Assembly (NCBI GenBank): GCA_013396635.1
Contig: WBMW01004108.1
Span: 945,694-1,009,693, forward strand
Length of the DNA stretch: 64,000 bases
Reading direction: 5' to 3'
From: Penelope pileata
Lineage: Eukaryota; Chordata; Aves; Galliformes; Cracidae
In this document: one piece after another, positions 47,230-59,829 of the stretch
Position numbering within the stretch: position 1 is the stretch's first letter
Layout: every line of letters starts with the position of its first letter
The notes under the pieces: generated by a model
The model's input: only the letters and a program-made list of their open reading frames with translations
Told to the model about the DNA's origin: nothing
The model's database searches: none
Made by a program: the position numbers and the translations under genes

Positions 47230-47330
47230 CTTAGGATCCTTAAAGTTGGAAAAGATCTCTAAGATCACCAAGTCCAACGACCAACCCATCACCACCGTGC
47301 CCACAGGTCTTGGAGTCTCGTCACATTACT
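47230..47330 (-). mobile_element. CR1 LINE 3' tail, copy 3 of 3
   Basis: CTTAGGATCCTTAAAGTTGG, then AAAAGATCTCTAAGATCACC, AAGTCCAACGACCAACCCAT and CACCACCGTGCCCACAGGTC. This copy extends a little farther into the element and may continue weakly to about 47400. Confidence 0.8.
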
Positions 47331-47399
47331 ACCCCAGTGCTCTCTATGGTCTGATTTCACACTGTGTGTGGAAAAGCATTTCCTTTTAACAAGCTTTTA

Positions 47400-48304
47400 T
47401 TTCCCTTTTTGCTTATGCTGACTGAGTCTTTGCCATGAGACAAGGTTTTAGTAGTGTGGATGTATACAAATACAGACCAAAATACAGTTCTGCCCTAGGA
47501 ACTTACTCGTTACACCCAATGTCCCCTCTATCTCTCAAATCCCTTGACAAGTTCTTTAGCTTCAACTGATATTTTTGGCCCACAGGAGGAATTATCACCC
47601 ACTGACATTGAAAGCCAGAGAGGACTTTGCAGTTGATTCAAGGTGAATAAGATGATATTGAACTGTGTCATCTAGTCCGGATGATCCATGCCCTGTGGGA
47701 AGCCAGTTAGGGCCAGCAGTATTTAGTGAAGATGTTCAGAGGTTACAGAGGTTACAGGGGATGGAATGGAACAAGTGACCAGCAGTATTTGCCTGTATGG
47801 AGAACAAGCATCAAGCAAAGCAACTCTTTCCAGGCCAGGGTTATTGATATTAAAACCACAGAACTTAATTAAAAATGAAGGTAATTAAAGCCAGATGCAA
47901 GAAAGCTTTTTTTTTTTTTTTTTTCCCCCACATACCATGTTGTAGACTCATAGCGTGACTCACGGGAGAGAGCAGTAAGTCAAGGTGACTGGGAATGTTC
48001 AAGGAGCGATTATCTGGGATCATTAGTGGGGCTGGTGGGCGGCAGCTATAAACTGGGAACAGGTCCTGATGAAGTGCACGGCCTTTAACTCCTCTGGTAT
48101 GTAATGAGAGCTGTAAATCTCCCCATTACAGCAGCAGTGATGCCGGTGTATCCAACCAGCAACCTTGCTTTAATCTCTTTGTGACATCAGGAGAAGAGGA
48201 GGGGGATTCTTGCTGCAGGACCTGAGCCTCCTAAAGTGGGTGAAACGCTCCATTTTCATGTGGAAATTATGTACAGTAATATGAAGGCTGAAAAGTGCCC
48301 TTGG
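47400..48304. other. Unique noncoding sequence with a T18 run
   Basis: No gene recognised. A T18 run at 47907-47924 precedes CCCCCACATACC and a GTTGTAG, and GTAAGTC follows 29 bases later, a weak micro-exon pattern not called separately. A TGACTCA motif lies at 47956-47962. Confidence 0.5.
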
Positions 48305-48400
48305 GAGTCAAATTCTGGTCTGAATAACTTTGGTATGAACCTCGAGGAACTGTACAAGTTTCCTGGGATTTACACCTCCCGGAGCAGAACGTGAAGTTTT
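48305..48400. repeat. Possible ancient amniote repeat
   Basis: GAGTCAAATTCTGGTCTGAA and later GATTTACACCTCCCGGAGCA resemble an old short palindromic repeat of reptiles and birds (consensus words AAATTCTG...TCTGA and GATTTACACC). Low identity, match from memory. Confidence 0.35.
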
Positions 48401-48655
48401 GCATCTAAAATCCCTGAGCTTAGCCACAGCTATTTTTTTTTCCTTTCTGTATAAATCTGAGTGTTTTGGAGAGGAGGGGAGATTGGGTGTCCATATGGTA
48501 CCACAGGTGGGAAACCCAAGGCTGGGATGACCTCCATGTGCAGTGTGTCCCTGTATGAGCTGGATCAAGCCATGTCGTTTCTCTGTGCCTCACCGTCCTC
48601 TCTTTGTAGATCAGAGATGCTCACATTCTCCAGAAAGCAGTAGGTTGTGAAAATT

Positions 48656-48985
48656 AGAATCAGGGAATCACAGAATCATTAGAGCTGGGAGGGGTTTTAA
48701 AGGCCATCTGGTGCAACTCCCCTGCAATGAACAGGGACACCTACAGCTCGATCTGGTTGCTCAGAGCCTGGTCCAGCCTGACTTTAAATGTCTCAAGGCA
48801 TGGGGCTTCCATCATCTGGGCAACCTTTTCCAGTGCTTCACCATCCGTACTGTAAAAATACTTTCCCTTAAATCCAGCCTAAATCTCCCCTTTTTTAATT
48901 TGAAACCATTTTCCCTTGTCCTATCACCACAGACTCTACTAAAGAGTCTTTTCCCTTCTTCCTTACAGCCCCATGATAGATACTG
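48656..48985 (-). mobile_element. CR1 LINE 3' fragment (CR1-F-like), longest 3' copy
   Basis: Starts with GAATCACAGAATCATTAGAG and runs through GGTTTTAAAGGCCATCTGGT, CCCCTGCAATGAACAGGGAC, CCAGTGCTTCACCATCCGTA and CCTTGTCCTATCACCACAGA. It extends to about 48985, into the region upstream of the 3' untranslated part. About 330 bp. Confidence 0.93.
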
Positions 48986-51254
48986 ATGATACCTTGGTTC
49001 ATTCTACCTAATCTTACATTCATATTTACCTAATATTAAATTAAACATCTCAGGGAAGGAAATTTAGGTGGAAGGAATCATGTTCTTGGGGGTTATAGCT
49101 GCACTGAGTCTGGAGCTGTTAGCAGACGCTTCACAGTCCACCTGCACCAGCTATCCTGGTGCTGAAAGTCTTCTTTTGGCTCTTGAAATTGCTGGTTTAG
49201 GGGATTGGATCATCATCTCAGTTCAAATACACCTTGTTCCTTTGTGTATGTGGTCTTGGCTCCCTCTCTGGGAGCCCCTAAAGGTGTGCTCAGCCAAGTG
49301 CCATCCCCCAGGTTGGACTTTCTCCTTGCCTCCAATCACTGAGAATTTTAACAGTTAAAAATCCAGAATCTGAGGTCCCAAAGCAGGCTTCAGGCATTTC
49401 TCAGCTTTCCCGGACAGCTATCCTCATGCAGGCCTGGTGTAACAGTTTCTGCTTCTGGCAGCAAGAACACTTATGTACTGCAAATGATTGCCTACAAATC
49501 ATTGGCTTCAAATGGACCACATCTCAGAAAGGAATTTCCACAGCTTTTCTGGGCACCGACCACGAGGTTATTAGCCATCTGCAAGCACAGACTGGTTATG
49601 AGCTCACCACCTCGCCAGGCTATCTCGTGTTGCAGCCATCTAACTTCCAGCCTCAGTTTTTCCCACTTTTGGAGTTGTACATGCTCCCCAGTGACTATCT
49701 CCTTAAATCATGAGGTTCAGTTCTGTGGCACCATGAGTTCTCTGCCTGTTCCAAAGTTTACCACATTTAACCCAATATCAATCCTTTTCTACTCTTTCCC
49801 ATCTATTAAATATCGGGTTGCCAATGTTCCCTCGGTATTGACTCTGATGCTCAAGCCTAAAGAAGACATTGCAGTCAACTTCTGTTCTTCCAAACCTTTG
49901 GACGTAACATTTCCATCTAACTTTTTCCAGTTTATATAGATTCCTCTTTCCCAAACTTTTTTCCCCATACTTTTTCATAAACACACTAGACACAGCTGGT
50001 CAGCCCTGGCAAGCTTTACATTTTGTGTAAGGGGGGGGGGGGAAGTGTCTTCTCTTGCTGGATAATCCCAGACATTAACAGAAATGCTTTTGTTAAGTTT
50101 TTTTTAATGAGTTTCAAGCTCCCTTAATCTGCAGGATAAAGATATAATTTTTTTCTCAGTTATTCTTAGCCGGCTCTCATTGTTATTGTTTTTCTTTCTG
50201 CAAAACTTGAGGCTCTTTGTCTTGTAGTTTTAAGCCCTCTTTTATAAACTTTTGGATGATTTTACATTCCATGAGCTGCACCATTATTTCCTCCTTGAAG
50301 AACAAGCCACTGTTTTCCTTTCTGGATACTAGAACCCACTCCCAATGCCAACACTGGCATTTTTGTGCTGATCAATCAGCCAATAGTTAGGATGTGGAGC
50401 ATCTTGTGAACATCAGGTATTGCAAGGATGAGATCTGTTAACTCACAACTGCAACTCTATTCTGGGAATATGGCACCAAAATGTTCTTTTCTCATAATTC
50501 AAAAACTCTAGACGGTAAAAATGTGTTCTCATTTAACATTTTTTTCTCGAGTTCTTTTTTTTTCCTGCCTTTATAACTAGATGCAAACAACCACTACCAT
50601 GGCTGTATTTATACTTCTAGTTCAACAAGTAGCCCATGATTTGGGCTCTGATAATTTCACAGACTTTATTCTGCAAAGAAATATTACGGATTTCTTTTGC
50701 ATTTATCCCAAAAGATGAACATGCATCCCTAAAAGAACCAGAACCCTAAGCTTTATGACAATGACTGGAATAATTTTTCTGTTAGACCAAATATCTGAGA
50801 CTGGCAGGTCCATATTGCTGAAAACTGGAGGTGCTGTTCTTTCTTCCATCTCTCCCACCCCTTCCATGCCTCAATGAGAAAAAACGCACTGTGCTCTGCT
50901 GAGATAAATCTGCAGCTGCAGTTTTCTGTGTTCTGCAGCCACACTCACTTACCCCTCCCAGGTTAAAAAGGCATAAGATTGTCTCTAAAACCATAACATT
51001 TCCTTCAAGAAAAGTCAAAACTGGCGATTTTGGTGATAGCCTTTTTGAGACTTTCTTGGCAATTAGATGAGCTAGGAATTGGCTTTTGGCTTCCGGTGAA
51101 ATCTGAGGTTTTCCCCAAATCACCAGACTCAAAGAGTTGGGATTTCTCAGAAAGGAAAGTAGAACAAAAAGGCACATAAAGTATTTCAAAACTTCTTTCC
51201 AGGAGTAAGCAATTCTGTTTATTGCTTGCTTGCTTTGTTGTCTCTGATCTGCTT
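48986..51254. other. Unique noncoding sequence with a G12 run
   Basis: No gene recognised. A G12 homopolymer lies at 50031-50042. Frames of 95 to 151 codons at 49426-49939 overlap in different frames without any known domain. A 191-codon minus frame (50782-51357) ends here and is discussed under rejected items. Confidence 0.5.
50031..50042 (+). repeat. G12 homopolymer
   Basis: Twelve consecutive G, unusually long for this window and a likely site of sequencing or length error. Confidence 0.95.
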
Positions 51255-51375
51255 TGAAGCCCGAATGTTTAAAGTATTTAGACACATGCTTATCTTGGAA
51301 CATATGGTACCACTGATTTCTATGGGAATGCTGATGCTCTCGCAAAGTTACACACATGCTTCAAAACGCTCTGTT
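51255..51375 (-). repeat. Ancient amniote short repeat
   Basis: Read on the minus strand: TTTTGAAGCATGTGTGTAAC, a core with CATTCCCATAGAAATCAGTG, then GATAAGCATGTGTCTAAATA and CTTTAAACATTCGGGCT. The order matches an old sauropsid repeat built on CATGTGCTTAAC, CCCATTGAAGTCAATGG and GCTTAAGTGCTTTG, recalled from memory. Confidence 0.5.
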
Positions 51376-51502
51376 GGAACAAGGATCAAGGAAAAACCTT
51401 GAGCATAAATTCTGCTGCCTGAAAAAGGCTGCGGAGCCATCCACGCCATGCCACCCACATGTCCACTGAAACCGAGACTTTTCTACCCTCTTTTTCCTAT
51501 AT

Positions 51503-51521
51503 AAAAAAAAAAAAAAAAAAA
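51503..51521. repeat. A19 homopolymer
   Basis: Nineteen A followed by TTATTTTTATTTTT. No SINE or processed pseudogene body is recognisable upstream. Confidence 0.9.
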
Positions 51522-54500
51522 TTATTTTTATTTTTGACAGGGTTCAAATTCACGAGTTTTCACAGACAGAGCCCTGATTTCAGGAGCATCCTTCCCACCT
51601 TTTTTATTCTAAGGACACTGATGAAAATAATGGGCCCCTTTCAAATGGCTGCAGAGGGTCTTGGATTAGGTCCAATCCCTGGAGACCATCATGTTTCCAC
51701 CAGGCAGTGAAGCTGTTAAATCAAGATTACTGGACACAAACACCCTGATGTCTTTAGAGTTCAGGATCTCAGGATCTTCCTCGTTTTTCAGCCTTCCATG
51801 TGGATGGATTAATTTGGGATGCCTGCTGAATGCACAAAGCAGGAATTTGAAGCAACCATGAGGCCTTTTGGTAACCAATATGCTGTTGATTATAAATTTA
51901 ACAGCACTATATACTGCTTGGGAAAAGCGTTGCTTTCTTCCATGCTGCACAATAGAAAGATCAAACTGCTGTTTCAGATGTGGTCTGCATCTGCCTGGTG
52001 AGCTCCATTCTTGCTGATGATGAACCCTCATCTCTTGTTATTGCCTACATCTTCCTACTGCTGCCTTATGTTGGGCAAAAGGGAAGAGAAACAGAGGTCT
52101 TCACACCTCAGTGCATGTTCTTCAGATAAGGGACTCTGATTTAGCATGTTCTGGTGGGGTAAGGAGACAAAAGATGTGGCCTCAGGAATTCAGGTAGATG
52201 CGCAACAAGAATGGAAACGAGAGAATCTTTGAGGGTGCAGGGGGAATTCAGTGTGCACACCTACACACAAAAGCTGAAAGCTAACCTCTGCGTGGCCAGA
52301 AAACTCTTGTGCAGCCACAGATCTGGAGAAGGAAATGAGGTATAAGTGGTGATCTTCTCTGTCTGGCTGCACCTAAGATAGAAGGTCGTATCTCAGAGAT
52401 GTATCAGAGATTTGGGACGTAGGATTTGCCCATTCACACTGATCTAGCAGTAGGGAGTGCTGATGAAAAGACAATTGTGCTTCTCCTACCAACCAAATGA
52501 TGGAGCTGGAGAGGTGCAGAACCGGGGGCTGAGCTTCTCCCTTTTGGCAGTCACAAGGCTGGATGGTTGCACCAAATTTTGTAAATTGATTGTGCCAAGA
52601 ACTGCTGCCAAACGCTCAGCTCCACCTAAATACTGGTAAACTCCTAGAACAATCTCTGGCACAGTTCCAGTCACGGCCAGCTATCACCTTCCCAAACCAT
52701 TCCTGGATGCTCTTTAGGAATTGGAATGTTCCAGGGACTGAACCCAAAAGGCGGGTGGGATGGGGCTGCCCTCTCCTGGAGGTGAAAGGGTTTAACAGCA
52801 CTAATGCAGATCTCACCATACCATGCCCTCAGGGCCAGGAGCCTCCCTGGGATTGTCACGGCAGAATTTCTGCTTCCAGTGGAGTCAGACTTGCATACAG
52901 CAAGGAGAAGGAATAATGTAATAACCATAACTGAATTAAAGGAAGAATCTTGATGCCTGTTTTGTTGATCTGATTAAAGTGGGCTGCTGAAACTGGTGAG
53001 AATAGAAGCCAGTGCAGGTGTGGCTGTGATGTAGGCACACTGGAATGGGCCACTGGGCTGAAGAAAGCATCTCCTTCCCTGTCAGCCTCAGACCAACTCA
53101 ATCCTGCCAGGCATTCACTTCAGGCCATGAAACTAAACAAGATCTGAAAAACTCAATAAACCAGATTAAATTATGCTTTGGGATAAAGGCATCATCAGAG
53201 ATTAAAAGGAAGGAATGCTGTTCCAGTGAGGAATCATGAAAAAGAAGAGGGCTGTTCAGGATGGACTGAAGGGAGATGGTAGGGGACTATTAAATTAGAA
53301 AGGGCAAAGAAAAAGTGAGAAGTGATGGATTACTGGTATCCTCCAGAGCAAAAACCAGAGGGGATCAAATCAAATCAGCATATGGCATGTCCAGAGCTTG
53401 AAATTCATTGCCACAAGAATTTGTGTGTGCTTACAGCCAGCGTGATTCAAAAAGTAGATTTATCTACAGCTCTTAAACAAAGATCTGGCTGTGAACTACT
53501 GGAAGCTGAGGCATTGTTCTGGGGAAGAGCACTGCACACTTGCCCTGTTGTTATGTTCCTCCCTATTGGAATCAGCTGATGTCCCAGGTGAGATGGGTCC
53601 TTGGGTTGTTCCATTGTGGCTGTTTCTATGTTCAGACAGGGATTCAGAGAGGGAAACTTATTCCAGTAACTGTTCTGGTGAGTGAAATGCCTGTCACTGG
53701 GTTTGTCTCCTACTTTTCTACCCCATCAGACACAAAGCTCCTCACTGAGCCTCCTCCATGCTCACTGCTGCTGCCTTTCCCTCCAGTTCAGAGACTCCAC
53801 GTGCCACTAGCAGTTGATCAGTGCCATCTTTAATTTTGCCAGCTACCTGAATGTGAGTCCTGGAGAAGAAGAGAGCCCTCTGAGTTGCATCTACTGATGA
53901 TAAAACACATAGTAGGGTCCTCACCCAGCACAGCACTCCACCAAACCCATTGTTGCTCCTGCACCCATCACATTAGCACCACAATAACGTTTCTATTAGG
54001 TGACCCAGTGCACCAGGTGCAAGGCTGCTGATGTACATCAGAAGTGCAGAGTGGCACGATGCCACCCTGCTCTAGAGATGAAGGGTGATGGAGCAAAACT
54101 GAGCTCTCAGGGTGGCCAAAGTCCTCTGAGTTGCTGTCTTGAGGTGGCTTCCTGCAGAACTGTGCTCAGTTCCCAATCACTTGATGACCACAATTTCTCC
54201 ATCTACAAAAGCAACAGAGTGCATCTTCCTTGGAAAACACAAGATGCCTCACCAGTCTGTGAGCAGCTGAATTTGGATCTTCCATGTTTGCTGTTGTCCC
54301 AGTTTGGACAAGGTTCATCCTGGCAGCCTTAAGAGGAAAGGCTCCCAACCCCATTACTCTCCATTGAGCCATCCAGCCTTCCACGCAAGGCTGTTTTATT
54401 TGGAAAACATGAGCACTTGGGGCAAACAATATTTACAATTTAACTTTTTTGTTGTTGTTGTTCCGGCTGATGTGAAACTCCTTGGCTTTACAATGCAGGT

Positions 54501-56719
54501 TTAATAAACTCCATTAAAAGGGTAAATATAGCAACACCCTTTTGGAATTTCTTCCTTTTCTTTTCTATTTTAATTGAATATTTCTTAGAGGTAGAATTTT
54601 TAATGTGATGGCAAAGTATCAGCAGTAATTAGATTAGATGTGGAGAGGGGCAGGGGGCTGTTGATTTTTTTTTGGAGAGCTATAAACCAGAAATGAAACA
54701 AAAGTTACTTTATATTTGTAGACAAGTGTGTGTGTGTTTATATATTTCTCTCTTACTTGCCAGCTTTGCTCTTTTTTTTCTTCTTTCAAAGCACTGCAAG
54801 CAGTAACACTGTGGATGATAGAACCCTTTCTGTTTTTTCTTGTTTTCTTTCCAAAAATGAATAAGCTCGAAGGGCATTATTTTAACTAGGCTCTTGTAAT
54901 CCTTTAACGGGGCTTGTTGAAAATAAGACCCAGCACTGCCAGACACCACGCAGCAAAAAGCTGCTTAGTGTCAAACTCCTTGGCACTGGAGAAGCTGGGA
55001 ACTGATTTTTCCTCCTATTCTGTGTTTGAATATTCTCCTTCCTTGGTCCCGAAGAGGGATGGAGTTTAGGCAACCCCTGGAAGCTGGTCTCTGACCTCAG
55101 AGAGCATCCAGGATAAGAAATTGTGTCTCTCTCAATTGAATGCGCTGCCTCCAGCACAGGCTGGGCATCACAGGGCTGGCAGCTCCAAGTGTTTGGCTGA
55201 GTGGGGTTGGTATTCTTGTGTGAAATCACACAACGATGTGGCAACCCTGGCTCCTGTTGGAAAAAGGAGAGGTTTTCTGGTCCTGATGGTCACATCAAAA
55301 CACATAAGTATATGGATGGAATCAATATATGAACTGGTATATATCTCAGAACCAGACAATGATCTCTGCCCCCCACTTCTTTATTTTTTCTTTTTTGGTG
55401 GTTTTTGTTGTTGTTATCTGGGGCTTTTTTGTGTGTTTTTTTTTTTTCTGTTAATACAGCAGTAGTGCATTCTGTTACAGCAAAATAGATTCTTCCATTT
55501 CAAGACAACTCAAAAGCAACGCAAACATTCATGACCCAAAGAAACCAGCTCTCCCAATGACAGTCCCCAAGGCTCTACAGAGCAGAACTAAAGGTCCCTG
55601 TCTCCATAGGCTTTTCTAAGCAAGAAGAGTAAATGGCTGTAGGATATGTGATATGGAAAAGAACAGACGAGTGATATTGTCTTATTCTGAGGTTTATTGT
55701 CACAGATGTGCCTAGAAGTGAGCTGCAACATCTCCCTGCTTCAGCCATCCTCCTGCCTTGCTCTGGTTCTTCACCCTGCCCACTCCTCCCAGTCTTTCCT
55801 CTATAAATGTAAAGTTAAAACCAAAAAAAATGCCTTTTATTAGGAGATTGTCCATCAGGTGACTGAGAATCCTCCCCTGAGAATAGCTCATTCCATCTCA
55901 ATTCCATGAGCAGAATAAGGCCATAGGAAGGATGGTTGAACAGCAGCTGTATCCCTTTTCTACAACGCAGCATCGCAGAGGGAAGGAAGAACATCAGAGC
56001 TGGAGGGATAAGCTCTTAGAGAAGAAAGGTCAATCTGGTGACAAGGACAGAGCAAATAACTGCCAGGGTGAGGATGTGGCTCTTCACCTCAGCCTTGCTC
56101 ATGTGCAAACGGAAGGTAGCTCTGGCAGAGGCACTGTTGGCTTTTTGTCATCGGTCATTACAGCCAGGGGAGAGGCAGTGACACGAAAGCACTCCGTGTG
56201 CTGAGAAGGGAAAGGGGAAACGGGAGTAAAGCACTCAGAAAAGCACACAGCCCAACAGCTTCTCCAGTGACCCTGAAAAGCCAGATGAATGATTCTCTTC
56301 TGCAGGTTTTAGGCTTTCTACAGTTACTGACACTTTTGCTGGGAATCATATTGCTCTCTGTAGTGCTCTCAGCTCAGTTCTGGCTCCTCCTGGCTGCAGC
56401 CATGGAATTGGTGGCACAACAAATGAGGCAAGGTGGGCTCAAGGACTGCACCCTGAAAATATCTTACTGCATCCACTCAGGATTTTCCTTCCAATTTGTG
56501 TATATCTGAGCCATGCTGGGGCAATGCTACAGGACCCCAGGGCTTGGCCTCAGCAACGTCTCAAGATGCAGAATGTATCCCTTAGCCCCATCAGTGCTAA
56601 CATCCTCCTTTCTGTAAGTGGATGAAGGTCCAGGTCAGCCAGCACAGCCCTGACTAGCCTCCTCCAAGGGCTGATGAGGTTTCACCAGGGAAAAACATAA
56701 CAAAACAGAAAATATACTG
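51522..56719. other. Unique noncoding sequence
   Basis: No gene recognised. The stretch at about 54490-54660 is AT-rich and CpG-poor with a TAATTAGATTAG word and could be a regulatory element, unproven. A GTT repeat lies near 54449-54462. Frames are short and overlap. Confidence 0.5.
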
Positions 56720-56932
56720 TAGGTACAGATTTACAATAAGGGTGGTGAAGCACTGACACAGTTTGCCAAGGGAGGTAATGGATGCCTCATCCCTGGAGAC
56801 ATTCAGGGTTGGACTGGGCCAGGCTCTGAGCACCTTGATCAAGCTGTGGGTGTCCCTGTTCATTGCAGGGGAGTTGGACCAGATGGCCTTTAAAGGTCCC
56901 CTCTAACTAAAACAAATCTACAATTCTAAGTA
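56720..56932 (+). mobile_element. CR1 LINE 3' fragment (CR1-F-like)
   Basis: Begins AGGTACAGATTTACAATAAG and GGTGGTGAAGCACTGACACA. It carries CTGTGGGTGTCCCTGTTCAT and GCAGGGGAGTTGGACCAGAT and decays at ACAATTCTAAGTATCATAAT, so the octamer tail is degraded. Confidence 0.9.
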
Positions 56933-59189
56933 TCATAATTGTGGAAACATTGGAAGGAAGAATGGCAGGGAGAAAGGAAGAATAAGTTGTATTTAAATTT
57001 CATTGCCATTTCTTTAGGAGGTTTAGAGTTTGTCAAGTACATGTTTTATCTGGGTCAAAAAAACGTTAACAAAATCAGGGGCAAATTGATTAAACAGTGA
57101 CAACCCCAGCTGAGATCTTCTGAAGATTGTAGAGAGACGGAAGTACGTGAAATATATATATATATGTGTGTATATAAAATGGCTTAAAAACTTCCACATG
57201 ATGTACTTGCATTTGTTTATTTTCCAATTGGAGTAAGCTTTTTAGTGTAGAAATGCCCCTACAGACATCTCTGATGGCTATCTGCCTCCTACCATCATGG
57301 GGGTCCGTCACTTCCAACATTTTGATCTTGAGAAAAAAATCAAAACTTGCCCTTGCCTTGCCATTGCCCTGATCATGGCCTTGGGGGGCTGAGATCTCCT
57401 TCATGACCTCTGAAACCAAAGGAAGAGCATCCCTAAGAGCCGGATGAAGTCCTCAATCAATCACATCACACAAGCACAACGAGCACTGTTGAAAAAAGCC
57501 TTTGTGAAGCAGAGATAAGCTCCCCTCCTTGCTTCCTTTTTGTCGGTGAGTTCAGCAGGGTGCTCACATTTTCCATTCACGCCTAGAGGGCCCAGTGGGA
57601 AAAATGACAAGCTGGAGGAGCTACCTGCATGCACCTAGGAAAAACAAACAGGGCCTGGAGATAAGAGAAAGTGGGACAGTAGAGAGATAAGAAAAAGAAC
57701 CAAACACTCCTCCTTCCTCTTTTCTCCCACTCCATTTCCCCCTGAGAGCAGCAGAGCTCACAGTGCTCTCTGCACTTCAGGTGTTGGTGGTAGGCACTAG
57801 ATTTCCAGCAGCCCTCTGTTATTCATGTCAGCATAGTGAGGTTTTCCACATCCTCTATACTCACCAGCCCTGGCAGCCTGAGTGCACATGTTCCTATCCA
57901 GTGCTGAAATTGAAGAGTCCCATGTCTGTTGGCTTTCTGGACAGGAGATGCCATGGGAATTTTGAGCATCGAGGACAGATTGGTCTCTGACTCAGATGAC
58001 AAAAAGCATAACATAAAAATCAAATTATTTGGATGCCATCCCTGAGCCCCATTGCTGAGCTGAACAAGAATGCAAGGGGGTGAGTGGATACCCCTAGAAA
58101 AAGATTGGCATGCACCAGAAAGGTCCTATCAGACACAGCTTATACAGCTGCCTGGCAGTCTGAAGTCAGTCCCCAGCAGCAGTTGGCATCACCCATTCTG
58201 ACTTTGCCCACTCAAAATGTCAGCCTGTGCCATTTCTTGCCTGAGGCCAGCACTGTCCTTGTGTCATGTTAAAGAGCTGTTTTGTTCTACCCTGGTGTCT
58301 CCTGTAGTACTTTCCATATGATGCCATCCCTAAAGAAATGCTTTAAGGAAAAGAGGCACAGCTGGTACAGAGGGAGACTCAGCCTCCACCTGTTATGTGA
58401 GTCAGGAGGGCTGAAATCCAGCTTACACAATACAAAACATAAATCCAGGTGCCTCCATGCAGGTATCACTGTAGACATCCATGGTACAATTTAGCTGGGG
58501 AAGCACAGCTCTCCAGATCCACTGCAGCTGCCTTCAGATACCAAACTGGTCTCCAGCTCTCATTTCAAAGGAACACAGAAACGTGTTCCCTCCCTCCTCC
58601 ATCCTGGTGGGGTTTCTGATTAAGTCCATCTCCAGGGCAGATGTGGACCAAGAGTTGAACTGTGCCAACTGTTCAGCTGAAGTGCTACTTCAACCCAATC
58701 TTACCCCTCCATGCAAGGTTGACCATTCTTCCTTCAGAAGCTCTCAGTGATGGGTGAGAATTGGCAGGAAGATGACCCAGGCACCTCTACATCTCCAGAA
58801 ATATTCCATCTGGCTGACGCCAAGCCAGAGTGACGAGGCGGATTGGCTCCTCCATCATCCAAATCTGCAATCCCGCCCCTGTTTGAAAACCATGACCTTT
58901 GGGACCAGAAAGCGCAATGACAGCAAAATTGGCAAGTCCAGCTGTCTACAGAAGGGAGTGAATTTGGCATCCTTGCATGTCTGGAAATGGAGCTGTTTGT
59001 ACAGGGGGAGGGTAAGGGAGAGCTGCCATGTATAAGGTCTAAAATCGATCAGTCACATTAACGTAGCGTGCAACAGAATAATGAGGGTCCCATTAACAAA
59101 GGTGACATAAATAAAACCACGTTAGCTTCAGAACAAAGTGTTTTCCCCTAGGACTGAGCTTATAGTCATAAGAATTTCCAAAAAGCATT
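56933..59189. other. Unique noncoding sequence with a TA/TG microsatellite
   Basis: No gene recognised. A (TA)n(TG)n tract lies at 57151-57180. Confidence 0.5.
57151..57180. repeat. (TA)n(TG)n microsatellite
   Basis: Alternating AT units pass into GTGTG and TATATA. Confidence 0.85.
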
Positions 59190-59265
59190 TTCACCTCTGT
59201 ACAAGTGTGATTTACTCGGGTTACTAAATACACACTGGTATAAATCTGTCAGAATTAGACAAGAA
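59190..59265. repeat. Possible ancient amniote repeat
   Basis: GTGATTTACTCGGGTTACTA and ACACTGGTATAAATCTGTCA followed by GAATTAGAC resemble the same old palindromic family suggested at 48305-48400. Confidence 0.35.
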
Positions 59266-59565
59266 TAAAAGAAAAGATGGCCTTACGATTAAAGTGCTGG
59301 AGTGGGAATATGGAGATTAGGAAATTTTGCTCTACTACATATTTTTTTGCTGGATATCAGACTTCTTACATCACTTACTATTTATACTGCTTCGTTCCAG
59401 ATCATGCAGGTCCACACACACAAAATATGAAACCTCTTCACCCCATTTATAAAATGAGCTTCCTAGCTCTACCATCTTTATGGAGACTGCTCTTACTGTG
59501 GGGCAAGGAACACCCTTACAAGCCACATATCCCCATCGTGTTGTGTGTTGGCTGAGAAGGTCATT

Positions 59566-59829
59566 TTAGGATGAGAGGGAATGGCCTCCAGTTGTGCCAG
59601 GGGAGGTTCAGGTTGGTTGTTAGGAAAAACTTCTCCATAAGAGTGGTCAGGCACTGGCACAGGCTGCCCAGGGAGATGGGGATGTCACCATCCCTGGAGG
59701 TGTTCAAGAAACTGGAGATGTGGCACCTGGGGACATCATCTAGTGGGCAGTATTGGTTGTAGGTGAATGGTTGGACTAGATGATCTTAGAGGTCTTTTCC
59801 AACCTTAATGATTCCATGATTCCACAATT
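59566..59829 (+). mobile_element. CR1 LINE 3' fragment, subfamily unlike the CR1-F-like copies
   Basis: GATGAGAGGGAATGGCCTCC, AGGTTGGTTGTTAGGAAAAA, ACTGGCACAGGCTGCCCAGG, GTGTTCAAGAAACTGGAGAT, then CCTTAATGATTCCATGATTC. The 5' part and the longer GGCACCTGGGGACATC stretch set it apart from the CR1-F-like copies. Confidence 0.92.

Noticed and set aside
47907..47972. T18 tract, GTTGTAG and GTAAGTC as a 29-base micro-exon
   Set aside because: The T tract is separated from the AG by a C/A-rich stretch and the frame is too short to test.
50782..51357. 191-codon minus frame, the longest in the window
   Set aside because: Its first part lies in an ancient repeat, no domain is recognisable, and a donor-like GTAAGTGAG inside it has no credible paired acceptor.
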